This document shows, in pieces, positions 1-12,651 of a DNA stretch of 64,000 nt (the stretch's first letter is position 1; each line of letters opens with the position of its first letter). This DNA comes from Flabesymbios commensalis. Lineage: Eukaryota; Annelida; Polychaeta; Terebellida; Flabelligeridae. Location of the stretch: assembly GCA_964017125.1 (NCBI GenBank), contig OZ024914.1, forward strand, positions 26,416,346 through 26,480,345, given 5' to 3'. Made by a program: the position numbers and the translations under genes. The notes beneath the pieces are model-generated. The model searched no databases. It was not told where the DNA came from and saw only the letters and a program-made list of their open reading frames with translations.

Positions 1-200
1 GCCTCTGTGACCGAGAGGTAGCGTGCTCGGCCTCAGACCGCCAGGGCTCGAATTTCGAATCCTGTGTCTGGAGGACAGTGTCATCTCAATCATCTCACCA
101 TCCTCAGGAGGTTCTCCTGGCCCAGCTTAGCCTATATGTGCACAGAGGTGGCCTAAAGCCCGATTCATTTCATTTTTACTTTTTAAAAGCTTCTTTCAGA
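1..200 (+). repeat. tRNA-derived SINE, second half only (cut by window edge)
   Basis: Identical to the second tRNA-like unit of the composite SINE at 7741-8075. It has an A-box-like stretch (GACCGAGAGGTAGCG), a CTCAGAC anticodon-loop-like segment and a B-box-like TTCGAATCC. The tail (CTCAGGAGGTTCTCCTGG and so on) also recurs at 41.0 kb and, in part, near 14.77 kb. Confidence 0.75.
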
Positions 201-762
201 ATGCACCATCTAAGTGTTATCATCACCTGATCATAAAAACATAGCTAGAATATGTGTTAAATATAGATGAAAGTTAACTATTCTAATATTAGTATTGTAC
301 ACCTTTTTTTCTTAAAACAGTTATTGATTTTATGTACTCAATCTGTCAACATGGTAAAGCTATTTTTCTATTTTGAGAAACTTGTACCATACCGTCCTCA
401 TTCACGACTAATCATTCAAGGTGGTAAGAAACACATATACGACAAAATGGTAAGTAGCAAATGACGTGAAATTGTCCAGTATTACCGAGAGGTATTAATT
501 ATTTATACCAAGCCCTGGAATGGTCCGTTAGGTTTGTAATGCCATGAAAGCATTCTCTATGAGTGTACGTGTATCTAGAGCCATCTGGTGACGATCAGCT
601 CCAACACAGAGCCATCTGGTGGATGACTTGTGAAGACAGTGCCACCTGGTGAATCGTTTCTTACCCCAAGGTTTATTTTCTTCCCAGTCGTATCGGGAGT
701 CGTATACCATATTTTGGCCACTGCTCCAACATGTATGGCTTAAATTCACGCCAAGGCTCCTT

Positions 763-931
763 GTTAAAGGTGACCTATCACCCCTTATCTGCTTATATAG
801 TATGAATAATTTTGTGACAAATAAATCAAAGTTGCCACAAGACGGGGCACAAGTGTTTCCTTATATGGGGTGATTGGCTATGTAGGACATAATTATTCAT
901 ACCATATAAGGGGTGATAAATCACCTTTAAC
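763..931. mobile_element. Small inverted-repeat element (MITE-like)
   Basis: The left arm 763-812 begins GTTAAAGGTGACCTATCACC and the right arm 891-931 is its imperfect reverse complement, ending in GGTGATAAATCACCTTTAAC. About 40 bp pair across a loop of about 80 bp that itself holds a partial copy of the arm. There is no coding capacity. The copy in the second large repeat is at 8635-8803. The family is not identified. Confidence 0.6.
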
Positions 932-1727
932 ACATTCAACATGTTCAACCCCTACGGCAATCTTTTTTGTCCAAGGTCAGAGGCGGAGGAAAATTGTTTG
1001 TTAACGTGAATAAATTGAAAAAAATACTGATTGAATCTCATGATTATTGAGATGAACGAATTAGATTTTCAGTTTTCCACCAATAATCAAAATGGCCGCC
1101 ATTTGGCGACTAGTTACAGTCTTTTAAGTTTTCTGCCTGCCTTTTTTTCAAAAAAATGTGCTCTAGCTACTATAACAGGCGGTGTGGTAATGGTAGATTC
1201 AATTTCAAACATTGTTCTATTATATGTTGGATTCTAAGAGCTCTTCTTAATGTTTATTTGTATTTTAATTTATTTACCACTGATTACCCGTGGGTTAATT
1301 TGCAAGAGCGAAAATGCTGTGAAAAGCCGTTGTGTGGCCGCACTATTACATATATATATATATTTACATACTAATTGAATATATTTTTTTCATCGCCTTA
1401 ATGTACATGTTTGTTCATGTTACTTGGAGCAACACCAATGGGTCATATTCGTTTGATTGTACCGAGGGCTCTCACACCAGGTACTGTATACATGTAGTAT
1501 TCATTTTTACCCTTGACCAATCACTAGAGGATGCTCAGTCTGAAAGTCTGCCTTAAAGCGCGCGATCACCAGGTGACTCTGTTGGCTCGGTATTTCATAT
1601 ATTGCCACTTGAGTGCCTTGTATTCTGATTCGTACACGGACAAGTTCGTCTTTAAATCACTATTAACTGTACCAGGGGACATTTTTTATATACACATGCC
1701 AGTCATGCCTTGATTATTTTAACATGG

Positions 1728-2095
1728 TTCCACGGTCATGGAAAATCATGGAAAATGAAGAAATAAAATCCAGGCCTGAAAAAGTCATGGAAAATGAAAA
1801 TTTGGCAAAATGGAAAAGTCATGGAATTTGGCATTTTTATAAATGTCTTATCCCATTTCTTTTCAAAAAAATGTGTTGATTACCTATACTTTTGACACAC
1901 CATGACACTGGCAGTCCACCTATAGCTGTAAAATATTTTATAAACAAAAAGTAAGAAACCCGCGACACCCGGTTTGGTTCTGCTTTCGATCGTACCGCTG
2001 TTGTGATGGCCATTTTTATATTCGTTTACGAAGTCATGGTATACTTGAAAAATGGTCATGGAAAGTCATGGAAAAGATTTGAAATTTCATTCCCA
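1728..2095. repeat. Repeat rich in GTCATGGAAA motifs
   Basis: Seven or more copies of (A)GTCATGGAAA(A) cluster at both ends of this stretch, in the same orientation, around a less repetitive middle. This looks like an interspersed repeat with related direct ends, but I cannot name the family. A second copy is at 9600-9967. Confidence 0.5.
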
Positions 2096-2589
2096 GATCT
2101 CTGTGTGAACCAGATAATGTCAACTGAGGAGTGAATAATCGTAGCTGCATCTAAGTTTTAATAACATTATTCTTTGGGATGTACTGTACGCACACACTGA
2201 AACCCTTCTAACACATCCCAAATGTTGCGTCAGAGCTAATGCCACCGAATGCAGATTTTTAATTGAAAAATGTTTTGTGTTTCTCAAATCATGATTCCAT
2301 AATTTCTATAATTTCAATGAATTAGTCCTAGAAGTGGCTGGAACTTCTGAAGGCGCCTAATAACGGCCCATTTGCTGTCCTGCCTGATTTTTAAAGTTCT
2401 AATCCCCCCATTTGAGGTTGTGTCTGACGCGATCTACAGCTATTGTGCCTCTCATTTTTAATGAGTCCTAAGTGCGCTTTAGTTCATTCTCTCCTGTGGG
2501 TTCGACCCTTAAATACATTGCAGCACAGCGAACAGAAGACACCAGGCCATCTAGGACTTCGGCTCAACTTGAGCGCCTCCCGTGGGCTG

Positions 2590-2840
2590 TCCAGCAAACA
2601 CGATAATACTGACCAAATGCTGGTTTAGTGATGGTTCACCGTCTTCGACATTGCCCAACATTAAGCCAGCATTGGGTGAATGTCTTTGTAATTATAGGGA
2701 CGTGATACCTGTCGTGTAGTCTATGGGTTCCGGTCATTCCCATGACGACTGATTGCATCAGACAATAACACACCGGCCCAATGTTTGTTTGATGACCGGC
2801 AAATGTCTTCCACGTTGGCCCGCCTATAATCAGACGTTGG
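2590..2840. repeat. Degraded CCAGCAAACACGA palindrome(s)
   Basis: The left part, 2590-2695, reads CCAGCAAACACGATAATAC and later CCAACATTAAGCCAGCATTG, an eroded member of the palindrome family seen intact at 43995-44101. A second, more eroded piece follows at 2770-2840. The duplicate lies at 10462-10712. Confidence 0.55.
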
Positions 2841-4139
2841 GACAGCATTTGTTCTCACCGGGGTATATATCTCCTTGTCTGAGATAATTCCCGTGACGAT
2901 GAATCCAAGCAGCCATGTCCGTAAAACATCGTTCCCGCGTTGTGTTATCTCCGGGCCTACGTGGGAGACATCGTTCAGGTTTTGGAGCATTGCGTGTGGT
3001 TTTCTGGGGTGTGACTGTTGGCAGTGCTGGTGTTGTGACTGAGGCACGAGGCCCGGGGCGGCAGGGGAAATTACCACAGTCTTCCAGGACGATTTGTATT
3101 CAGCCGGCCCAAAGCCGCATCATCTCCGATGGTGGTCCTACTGCCACCAACCATATTGATCAGCAATCAAGAATGACAGGCCAAATCGGCCGTGGTACTT
3201 GTTATCAAGATTATTGCCCAAATGGCGTCCACACTCTCTCCTTTCTTATTCAATGCATGCAGAATGTTACCCACTCAAGTCTCCAGCGGTTTCTTCAAGT
3301 CTTGATCCTTGTACATGTGTCTCTTTTCAAGAAAATTATTTACACAACTGTTTATATCTAGCATTTCTCCCAGCCGTTTACGGAAGTATTATGTATTTGA
3401 TTTGCGAAATACTTTTGTTGTGTCCGTTGTTGATTAATTGTAGTGTTTAGCCCAAGTTTATTTCAAGTTTCATCCTTGAAATAATTGAGAAGCCGTACTT
3501 TTGATGATCATTTTGGTCGGCATGGGTTGCTAAAATGTGTTCTGTGTGTTGCTAATAACCAGTTCTCGGACAAGATTGATAATAATTATAATGGTTTAGT
3601 GATAATAATTATCTTGTGTGTGCGATAACATAGTTGTTTTCACATATATCTATTGTTTGATTAATTAGATGTTGTTCAGGTTTATTTCGAATTAATTTTT
3701 TTTGAGTCTGTCAATGTGCCAGCTAACACCGAGGATTGTGATTGAGCTATGAAACATTCTTATTGCTAGTCGCCTATATGAAGATACAGTGACATATTTC
3801 TTATTCTTATATATCCCTCAATATCGCATTGATTCAAAAGAAACGCCTTTGGACAATTTTCAGTGTAGTGCCATCGGTTGAGTGGTTAAGCCCAGAGAGT
3901 ACTAAGCCCCCTGGCAGTCCCATGACCTAATTGACCCCACATAAAACTGCTTTAAACAGCACAAATTCACAGTCTGAGTCAGCTGACTATTTTACAGCGA
4001 TGGATTGATGCTCAGCATTATTGTGGAAATTGTAACTCAACAGAGAAGAATGCAAATCCGGTCTTTGTATGTTTTTTTATTTCCATGAAAATGTGTATTT
4101 TCTGCTTTCGCGTTCCAAAGAATGATCTTCCACATAATT

Positions 4140-4176
4140 AGCTCCCGCCGTTAGCGTAGGTGAGACAGAGGGAGCT
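4140..4176. repeat. Hairpin AGCTCCC...GGGAGCT, probable element end
   Basis: A short terminal-type hairpin precedes the degenerate tandem repeats. In copy 2 (12012-12048) the same hairpin leads through those repeats into the satellite at 12590. The layout is like AGCCCGCC...GGTGGGCT at 19.0 and 30.3 kb and AAGTCTCCACC...GGTGGAGACTT at 48.6 kb. Confidence 0.5.
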
Positions 4177-4384
4177 ATGGATTCTCCCTCCGTTTTTTTT
4201 GCCTCTTCTTTTGCCTATAACTTTGTAAGAAAATAAGCTAGGATAACAATTTTTGGTATGTGGGTTACTTCCAGGTGGATAATGAACAGGTTAAAATATT
4301 TTAAATCTGAATTCAATACGCAAGGTCGCAGAGGAGAAAATGATGATGTTACGGCGTTGGGCCGTTGGGCCGTTGGGCCGTCCG

Positions 4385-4720
4385 TAAACAATTCGTTTCC
4401 GGAGCATATCTCTGAAAGTACTTGTCCGATTGTCTTCAAATTTTACACACAACACCCCTAAGGGGTCTAGTTGTGCCTTTTGGGGTATTTGAACTTTGAC
4501 CTACTTTTGGTTCAGAACTATGACCTATTTAGACGTTTTGACGCGCACTTCGTTTCCGGAGCAGATCTCGAAAAGTACTGGGCCGATGACAGTCATATTG
4601 CACATGCATGTTCTCTAAGGTCCCTAGTTGTGCCTTTTCAGGTTTTTGGACCTTGACCTTGAAGTTGACCCAGCACTTTGACCTAATTTATAACATCGGT
4701 AAATCCGACTGAAAGATTTT
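4385..4720 (+). repeat. Degenerate tandem repeat, about 170-bp unit
   Basis: Two diverged units each contain CGTTTCCGGAGCA(T/G)ATCTC, then AGTTGTGCCTTTT and TTTGACCTA or a close variant. The unit resembles the array at 50500-51380 and the single unit at 24525-24680. The exact duplicate is at 12257-12592. Confidence 0.6.
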
Positions 4721-4779
4721 GCGGAATATCATGAAAACCGCTCAAGATAGCTACACCATTACTATAAAACAAATTGTGA

Positions 4780-7740
4780 CACCGTGTTGGCTTAGCGTTG
4801 ATTCTGTGCTAAGCCATCGTCTTGTGTAGCCTCAGAAAAGACAGGCACAACAGGAACTGGCGGCTGGGGCAGGACGGCCAAGGCCGTGTAGTCTTATGCC
4901 AGGTTTCCGCTCTGCCATATCATACAACCGTATCATTATACTGTACGATAATGCAAAGCCAAAAAGCGGTAACTGCTTACTTGAAAAAGTCAGCAGTTGC
5001 TGCTTTTGTGGTTTTGCACGGCACCATACACAGATACAAGACTTGAATTGCCCATGCATTTCTTATCTATTTATGGAATGTAAGATTCACGCAATTTACC
5101 ATGTGTAGATGTAAATTTAAATATCAATGCACACTAATAAGTTGGCTATTGAACTATATATTTTCTTGTTTTTATCCTTATATTGCATAGCCCCAGTGTT
5201 TCAGCCACAGATTGATCGCGTACAAAATCGTGGGACATTTCTTTGGACTGTCATATCGGAAAATATCGGGGAGAAATCAGGTCAAAAATAGTTTTTTTAG
5301 AATCAGTAAAATTTCAGTTCCATGCCCGCATGCTCAGCTCAGAGGTCGCACAGTCATTAAAAAGTTATGGACATTTTTCGGACCTTGGGGTCGGGATCGC
5401 TCTCAGTCACCGTCATGTTGGATTTTTCGGGTAGAGCAAATACATCCATCCACGGCCTCGGAGAGGACGACACGGCAATATATTGCAATGCTTCTAAATG
5501 CTGGTTTTTTATTGCATAAATTCTGAAATTAAAGTGAGATCATAATTTACATGCAGATATATTGTTTTGGTCTCACTCTAGTCTACTCTATCATGTCTGT
5601 CTATGGCGATACCAGTCGAGGCTCATGGCCAGAGAGACCCTCTTTTATGCAGCAATAGAGTCTGGTTTAAAGGGTGGAGGTGTGCGAGGTGATGCGATGT
5701 GATGGCCTCTTGAATTGTCTGGTGTATAGAACGCCACAGACCCCAAGCCCCTTATCTGGCGACTCGTCTAATTTTCACTGTAAAGCCATCGCAAGTAATG
5801 ACGTGGACCTGTATTTATAAAGTCACCGCCAAAGCACGAGACACTGACCCAATGTTGTTTCAATGTTGGGCCAGCGTCTACGACGCTGGCGCAACATTAA
5901 AACAGCATTGAGTCATTGGCATGGCGTGCGGTAGCATGTGCCGCCGTCGTTGGACCACACCGTGAGCAGTATCGGGGTTGGCCATTGGTAGCGTTTCGGC
6001 GATCATAAAGCATTGCCGGGGTCTGGTCCCTTACAAACATCTATAGCACGCTGGTTCTCTTGCACCTTGCCTGCAGGTCTTCTTCTGCGGCTGTACGCGG
6101 CGCGCCTTGCCACCAAATCCTTGTTCTCCCACCATAAAGAAGACAAACGCCCCCTCGCCCGCTGCCAGTGTATACGTGGCCATGCAGCCGCCAGCACCAC
6201 TCAGTGCCCATAAACAGACCCTGCCATTCATGCTAACTTACGAAAATACCGTCAACCTTATTCACCTTATTCACACAGGATGTGTTTTATTAACCGTTTG
6301 TAATTGTATGTATATAGTTTCATTATTATTTTTTATGTTTTAGTACAATTTTCACGCAAAATGTTAAATTTGAAAAATAAATAAAAAGCATAAAAGATAT
6401 ATATATATACTCATTAAGTACTAAGTCCTGTAGCCATTTTTGTATTACACCAAGTATTCTACGCCCACCACTACTAATATTGCTATCATCAGAATTTTGT
6501 TCCGTCGAAGAAAACGTTTTATATTGCCTTTCTATGCTGATATTGTGGATGCGCTAATTGCACGTTAATTGTGTAATAACAAACGTTAATTGTGTAATAA
6601 CAATTTCGGCCTTTATTAAAGTGGGCTGTGAGTTGCAGCATTGTCACACACTACTATAAGACAACACAGGGAGCGATACATGTAGATACGTATATAATTA
6701 AATTACATTACATTACAATTTATACGCTTACACATATATTGTAGTTGATAACGGCGATAACTTTAACGGAATCAGTCCATTATTTAAGAATCCTCGATAA
6801 TAATTATGATAATGAAAAGGTATACTTACCCTTTCTCCACCGCCTTCGACGCCGCAGCAAATTGTTACTCAGCTGTCGCTCAAAACTAAAAATACTACGG
6901 TCCCATATATACTCCCCTCTGACCATGCTGACCTTATTTTTTATGGAAAAATACCTTTTTAAGCTGCTCAGAATTCATCTGAATTTTTGTACACATTAAC
7001 AGTTAACCTAGACATGCCCACACCAGAACGACTTATCGGGTGAGTGAAGGAAACTCGCTCTCAATAACCCACCACAAACAAACCCAAACAAGTTTACAAG
7101 TTTAAGCTTGTGAACGCGATAACTTATCATGCTTATGCACGTGCATGTTTTGTAGGGATGACCAGCCGAGACCCCTTTTTCAAAACAATTTCTGTGGGTG
7201 GTGGGGGGGGGGGGGTTAGGACGCTAAATTTAGAAAGAATTATCATGCCTCTGTCATTAATAACAGTACTAATTCACGAAACCCAACGAAAGTAATTAAT
7301 TAGTTTCCCGTACTGACAGCATTGAAATGCCAGAGACCTTTTCGGACATGCACCAAGATTCAATATGTGTGTGTATGTCATGATTATGATGATAGGGTAT
7401 AAATAATTATTCTGTCGCTATTTGTTGAAACTATACAGTTTACCTGTTTACAGTAAGGTTTATAGAACAGGTCTGTAAACTGAATTTACATGATGACATA
7501 TTAATACAAAATATTAATAATAACAACATATTAATGTGTAATTTCAACATTTAAATATCATTCCTCCAGAATGAAAGTCAACATACACACTACAAATATT
7601 TGTATTCTCAGCAAAAATGATGTTTTATTTGAAAATCTTATCACCCGAGTTTCCACAAGTCCTGAATATATAATAAACATGATGAATCAAATGGTTATTT
7701 AAGTCATTTTAAATATTTTAGATTACTTTTTAAAAGGGCG
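4780..7740. other. Spacer between the two large repeat copies; no gene recognised
   Basis: Short open frames (up to about 100 codons) show no family resemblance or splice-bounded structure. Visible contents are a palindrome at 5831-5920, a G-run near 7201-7216, and AT-rich stretches with TATATA runs near 6400. A stretch at 7005-7085 resembles 34770-34860 (TAGACATGCCCA and AATAACCCACCA against TAGACGTGCCCA and CAACAACCCACCA), so a low-copy dispersed repeat is likely there. Confidence 0.5.
5831..5920. repeat. Palindromic element (CCAGCAAACACGA family)
   Basis: Reads CCAATGTTGTTTCAATGTTG, then GGCCAGCGTC, TAC and GACGCTGGCG, then the complementary arm. The outer ends are eroded. Confidence 0.65.
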
Positions 7741-8075
7741 GGGGCCCTAGGGTAGTGGTTAGCACCGCTGCCTTTCACGCCAGAGTCCGGGGTTCGGTTC
7801 CCGGTCTCGGCGGTTTGAAAGAATCAAAATTGTTTCTTCCCCATCCACGTGTGAAAGTTAGTATTGTGGGGAGCCTCTGTGACCGAGAGGTAGCGTGCTC
7901 GGCCTCAGACCGCCAGGGCTCGAATTTCGAATCCTGTGTCTGGAGGACAGTGTCATCTCAATCATCTCACCATCCTCAGGAGGTTCTCCTGGCCCAGCTT
8001 AGCCTATATGTGCACAGAGGTGGCCTAAAGCCCGATTCATTTCATTTTTACTTTTTAAAAGCTTCTTTCAGAATG
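7741..8075 (+). repeat. Composite SINE with two tRNA-like heads
   Basis: The first unit (about 7743-7815) has TAGTGGTTAGCACCG (A-box-like), a CTTTCAC loop resembling the tRNA-Glu anticodon loop, and GGTTCGGTTCC (B-box-like). A linker of about 55 bp leads into the second unit (7873 on), with GACCGAGAGGTAGCG, a CTCAG-containing loop resembling tRNA-Leu, and TTCGAATCC. A shared tail follows to about 8075. The 58.2-kb copy keeps a remnant of the first unit and the linker, so the two-head order is not a one-off. The tRNA parents are inferred by eye. This is not a functional tRNA: the acceptor stems do not close. Confidence 0.7.
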
Positions 8076-11000
8076 CACCATCTAAGTGTTATCATCACCT
8101 GATCATAAAAACATAGCTAGAATATGTGTTAAATATAGATGAAAGTTAACTATTCTAATATTAGTATTGTACACCTTTTTTTCTTAAAACAGTTATTGAT
8201 TTTATGTACTCAATCTGTCAACATGGTAAAGCTATTTTTCTATTTTGAGAAACTTGTACCATACCGTCCTCATTCACGACTAATCATTCAAGGTGGTAAG
8301 AAACACATATACGACAAAATGGTAAGTAGCAAATGACGTGAAATTGTCCAGTATTACCGAGAGGTATTAATTATTTATACCAAGCCCTGGAATGGTCCGT
8401 TAGGTTTGTAATGCCATGAAAGCATTCTCTATGAGTGTACGTGTATCTAGAGCCATCTGGTGACGATCAGCTCCAACACAGAGCCATCTGGTGGATGACT
8501 TGTGAAGACAGTGCCACCTGGTGAATCGTTTCTTACCCCAAGGTTTATTTTCTTCCCAGTCGTATCGGGAGTCGTATACCATATTTTGGCCACTGCTCCA
8601 ACATGTATGGCTTAAATTCACGCCAAGGCTCCTTGTTAAAGGTGACCTATCACCCCTTATCTGCTTATATAGTATGAATAATTTTGTGACAAATAAATCA
8701 AAGTTGCCACAAGACGGGGCACAAGTGTTTCCTTATATGGGGTGATTGGCTATGTAGGACATAATTATTCATACCATATAAGGGGTGATAAATCACCTTT
8801 AACACATTCAACATGTTCAACCCCTACGGCAATCTTTTTTGTCCAAGGTCAGAGGCGGAGGAAAATTGTTTGTTAACGTGAATAAATTGAAAAAAATACT
8901 GATTGAATCTCATGATTATTGAGATGAACGAATTAGATTTTCAGTTTTCCACCAATAATCAAAATGGCCGCCATTTGGCGACTAGTTACAGTCTTTTAAG
9001 TTTTCTGCCTGCCTTTTTTTCAAAAAAATGTGCTCTAGCTACTATAACAGGCGGTGTGGTAATGGTAGATTCAATTTCAAACATTGTTCTATTATATGTT
9101 GGATTCTAAGAGCTCTTCTTAATGTTTATTTGTATTTTAATTTATTTACCACTGATTACCCGTGGGTTAATTTGCAAGAGCGAAAATGCTGTGAAAAGCC
9201 GTTGTGTGGCCGCACTATTACATATATATATATATTTACATACTAATTGAATATATTTTTTTCATCGCCTTAATGTACATGTTTGTTCATGTTACTTGGA
9301 GCAACACCAATGGGTCATATTCGTTTGATTGTACCGAGGGCTCTCACACCAGGTACTGTATACATGTAGTATTCATTTTTACCCTTGACCAATCACTAGA
9401 GGATGCTCAGTCTGAAAGTCTGCCTTAAAGCGCGCGATCACCAGGTGACTCTGTTGGCTCGGTATTTCATATATTGCCACTTGAGTGCCTTGTATTCTGA
9501 TTCGTACACGGACAAGTTCGTCTTTAAATCACTATTAACTGTACCAGGGGACATTTTTTATATACACATGCCAGTCATGCCTTGATTATTTTAACATGGT
9601 TCCACGGTCATGGAAAATCATGGAAAATGAAGAAATAAAATCCAGGCCTGAAAAAGTCATGGAAAATGAAAATTTGGCAAAATGGAAAAGTCATGGAATT
9701 TGGCATTTTTATAAATGTCTTATCCCATTTCTTTTCAAAAAAATGTGTTGATTACCTATACTTTTGACACACCATGACACTGGCAGTCCACCTATAGCTG
9801 TAAAATATTTTATAAACAAAAAGTAAGAAACCCGCGACACCCGGTTTGGTTCTGCTTTCGATCGTACCGCTGTTGTGATGGCCATTTTTATATTCGTTTA
9901 CGAAGTCATGGTATACTTGAAAAATGGTCATGGAAAGTCATGGAAAAGATTTGAAATTTCATTCCCAGATCTCTGTGTGAACCAGATAATGTCAACTGAG
10001 GAGTGAATAATCGTAGCTGCATCTAAGTTTTAATAACATTATTCTTTGGGATGTACTGTACGCACACACTGAAACCCTTCTAACACATCCCAAATGTTGC
10101 GTCAGAGCTAATGCCACCGAATGCAGATTTTTAATTGAAAAATGTTTTGTGTTTCTCAAATCATGATTCCATAATTTCTATAATTTCAATGAATTAGTCC
10201 TAGAAGTGGCTGGAACTTCTGAAGGCGCCTAATAACGGCCCATTTGCTGTCCTGCCTGATTTTTAAAGTTCTAATCCCCCCATTTGAGGTTGTGTCTGAC
10301 GCGATCTACAGCTATTGTGCCTCTCATTTTTAATGAGTCCTAAGTGCGCTTTAGTTCATTCTCTCCTGTGGGTTCGACCCTTAAATACATTGCAGCACAG
10401 CGAACAGAAGACACCAGGCCATCTAGGACTTCGGCTCAACTTGAGCGCCTCCCGTGGGCTGTCCAGCAAACACGATAATACTGACCAAATGCTGGTTTAG
10501 TGATGGTTCACCGTCTTCGACATTGCCCAACATTAAGCCAGCATTGGGTGAATGTCTTTGTAATTATAGGGACGTGATACCTGTCGTGTAGTCTATGGGT
10601 TCCGGTCATTCCCATGACGACTGATTGCATCAGACAATAACACACCGGCCCAATGTTTGTTTGATGACCGGCAAATGTCTTCCACGTTGGCCCGCCTATA
10701 ATCAGACGTTGGGACAGCATTTGTTCTCACCGGGGTATATATCTCCTTGTCTGAGATAATTCCCGTGACGATGAATCCAAGCAGCCATGTCCGTAAAACA
10801 TCGTTCCCGCGTTGTGTTATCTCCGGGCCTACGTGGGAGACATCGTTCAGGTTTTGGAGCATTGCGTGTGGTTTTCTGGGGTGTGACTGTTGGCAGTGCT
10901 GGTGTTGTGACTGAGGCACGAGGCCCGGGGCGGCAGGGGAAATTACCACAGTCTTCCAGGACGATTTGTATTCAGCCGGCCCAAAGCCGCATCATCTCCG

Positions 11001-12651
11001 ATGGTGGTCCTACTGCCACCAACCATATTGATCAGCAATCAAGAATGACAGGCCAAATCGGCCGTGGTACTTGTTATCAAGATTATTGCCCAAATGGCGT
11101 CCACACTCTCTCCTTTCTTATTCAATGCATGCAGAATGTTACCCACTCAAGTCTCCAGCGGTTTCTTCAAGTCTTGATCCTTGTACATGTGTCTCTTTTC
11201 AAGAAAATTATTTACACAACTGTTTATATCTAGCATTTCTCCCAGCCGTTTACGGAAGTATTATGTATTTGATTTGCGAAATACTTTTGTTGTGTCCGTT
11301 GTTGATTAATTGTAGTGTTTAGCCCAAGTTTATTTCAAGTTTCATCCTTGAAATAATTGAGAAGCCGTACTTTTGATGATCATTTTGGTCGGCATGGGTT
11401 GCTAAAATGTGTTCTGTGTGTTGCTAATAACCAGTTCTCGGACAAGATTGATAATAATTATAATGGTTTAGTGATAATAATTATCTTGTGTGTGCGATAA
11501 CATAGTTGTTTTCACATATATCTATTGTTTGATTAATTAGATGTTGTTCAGGTTTATTTCGAATTAATTTTTTTTGAGTCTGTCAATGTGCCAGCTAACA
11601 CCGAGGATTGTGATTGAGCTATGAAACATTCTTATTGCTAGTCGCCTATATGAAGATACAGTGACATATTTCTTATTCTTATATATCCCTCAATATCGCA
11701 TTGATTCAAAAGAAACGCCTTTGGACAATTTTCAGTGTAGTGCCATCGGTTGAGTGGTTAAGCCCAGAGAGTACTAAGCCCCCTGGCAGTCCCATGACCT
11801 AATTGACCCCACATAAAACTGCTTTAAACAGCACAAATTCACAGTCTGAGTCAGCTGACTATTTTACAGCGATGGATTGATGCTCAGCATTATTGTGGAA
11901 ATTGTAACTCAACAGAGAAGAATGCAAATCCGGTCTTTGTATGTTTTTTTATTTCCATGAAAATGTGTATTTTCTGCTTTCGCGTTCCAAAGAATGATCT
12001 TCCACATAATTAGCTCCCGCCGTTAGCGTAGGTGAGACAGAGGGAGCTATGGATTCTCCCTCCGTTTTTTTTGCCTCTTCTTTTGCCTATAACTTTGTAA
12101 GAAAATAAGCTAGGATAACAATTTTTGGTATGTGGGTTACTTCCAGGTGGATAATGAACAGGTTAAAATATTTTAAATCTGAATTCAATACGCAAGGTCG
12201 CAGAGGAGAAAATGATGATGTTACGGCGTTGGGCCGTTGGGCCGTTGGGCCGTCCGTAAACAATTCGTTTCCGGAGCATATCTCTGAAAGTACTTGTCCG
12301 ATTGTCTTCAAATTTTACACACAACACCCCTAAGGGGTCTAGTTGTGCCTTTTGGGGTATTTGAACTTTGACCTACTTTTGGTTCAGAACTATGACCTAT
12401 TTAGACGTTTTGACGCGCACTTCGTTTCCGGAGCAGATCTCGAAAAGTACTGGGCCGATGACAGTCATATTGCACATGCATGTTCTCTAAGGTCCCTAGT
12501 TGTGCCTTTTCAGGTTTTTGGACCTTGACCTTGAAGTTGACCCAGCACTTTGACCTAATTTATAACATCGGTAAATCCGACTGAAAGATTTTGCGGAATA
12601 TCATGAAAACCGCTCAAGATAGCTACACCATTACTATAAAACAAATTGTGA
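7873..12651. repeat. Large direct repeat, copy 2
   Basis: Copy of 1-4779 with the same length and no differences noticed. At 12652 the copies part inside a satellite unit (ACCATTACTATAAAAC): this copy runs on into the satellite while copy 1 switches to unrelated sequence. Internal features are as in copy 1, shifted by 7872. Confidence 0.95.

Larger units (their letters stand above)
1..4779. repeat. Large direct repeat, copy 1
   Basis: This stretch reappears at 7873-12651 with a constant offset of 7872. Every place compared matches, including poly-T runs and a TA microsatellite near 1350, and all open frames inside are the same in both copies. It holds a partial SINE, a small inverted-repeat element, a GTCATGGAAA-rich repeat, a degraded palindrome and the start of a satellite. 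The open frames within (the longest, 2915-3361, is 148 codons) resemble no family I know and look like chance. The left end is the window edge, so the repeat may extend further left. Confidence 0.95.

Noticed and set aside
2915-3361. 148-codon open frame (and its duplicate at 10787-11233)
   Set aside because: No recognisable domain, low-quality composition, and a competing open frame on the opposite strand.
7741-7815. A functional tRNA-Glu gene
   Set aside because: Box-like motifs are present but the acceptor stem does not pair and it continues into a SINE.
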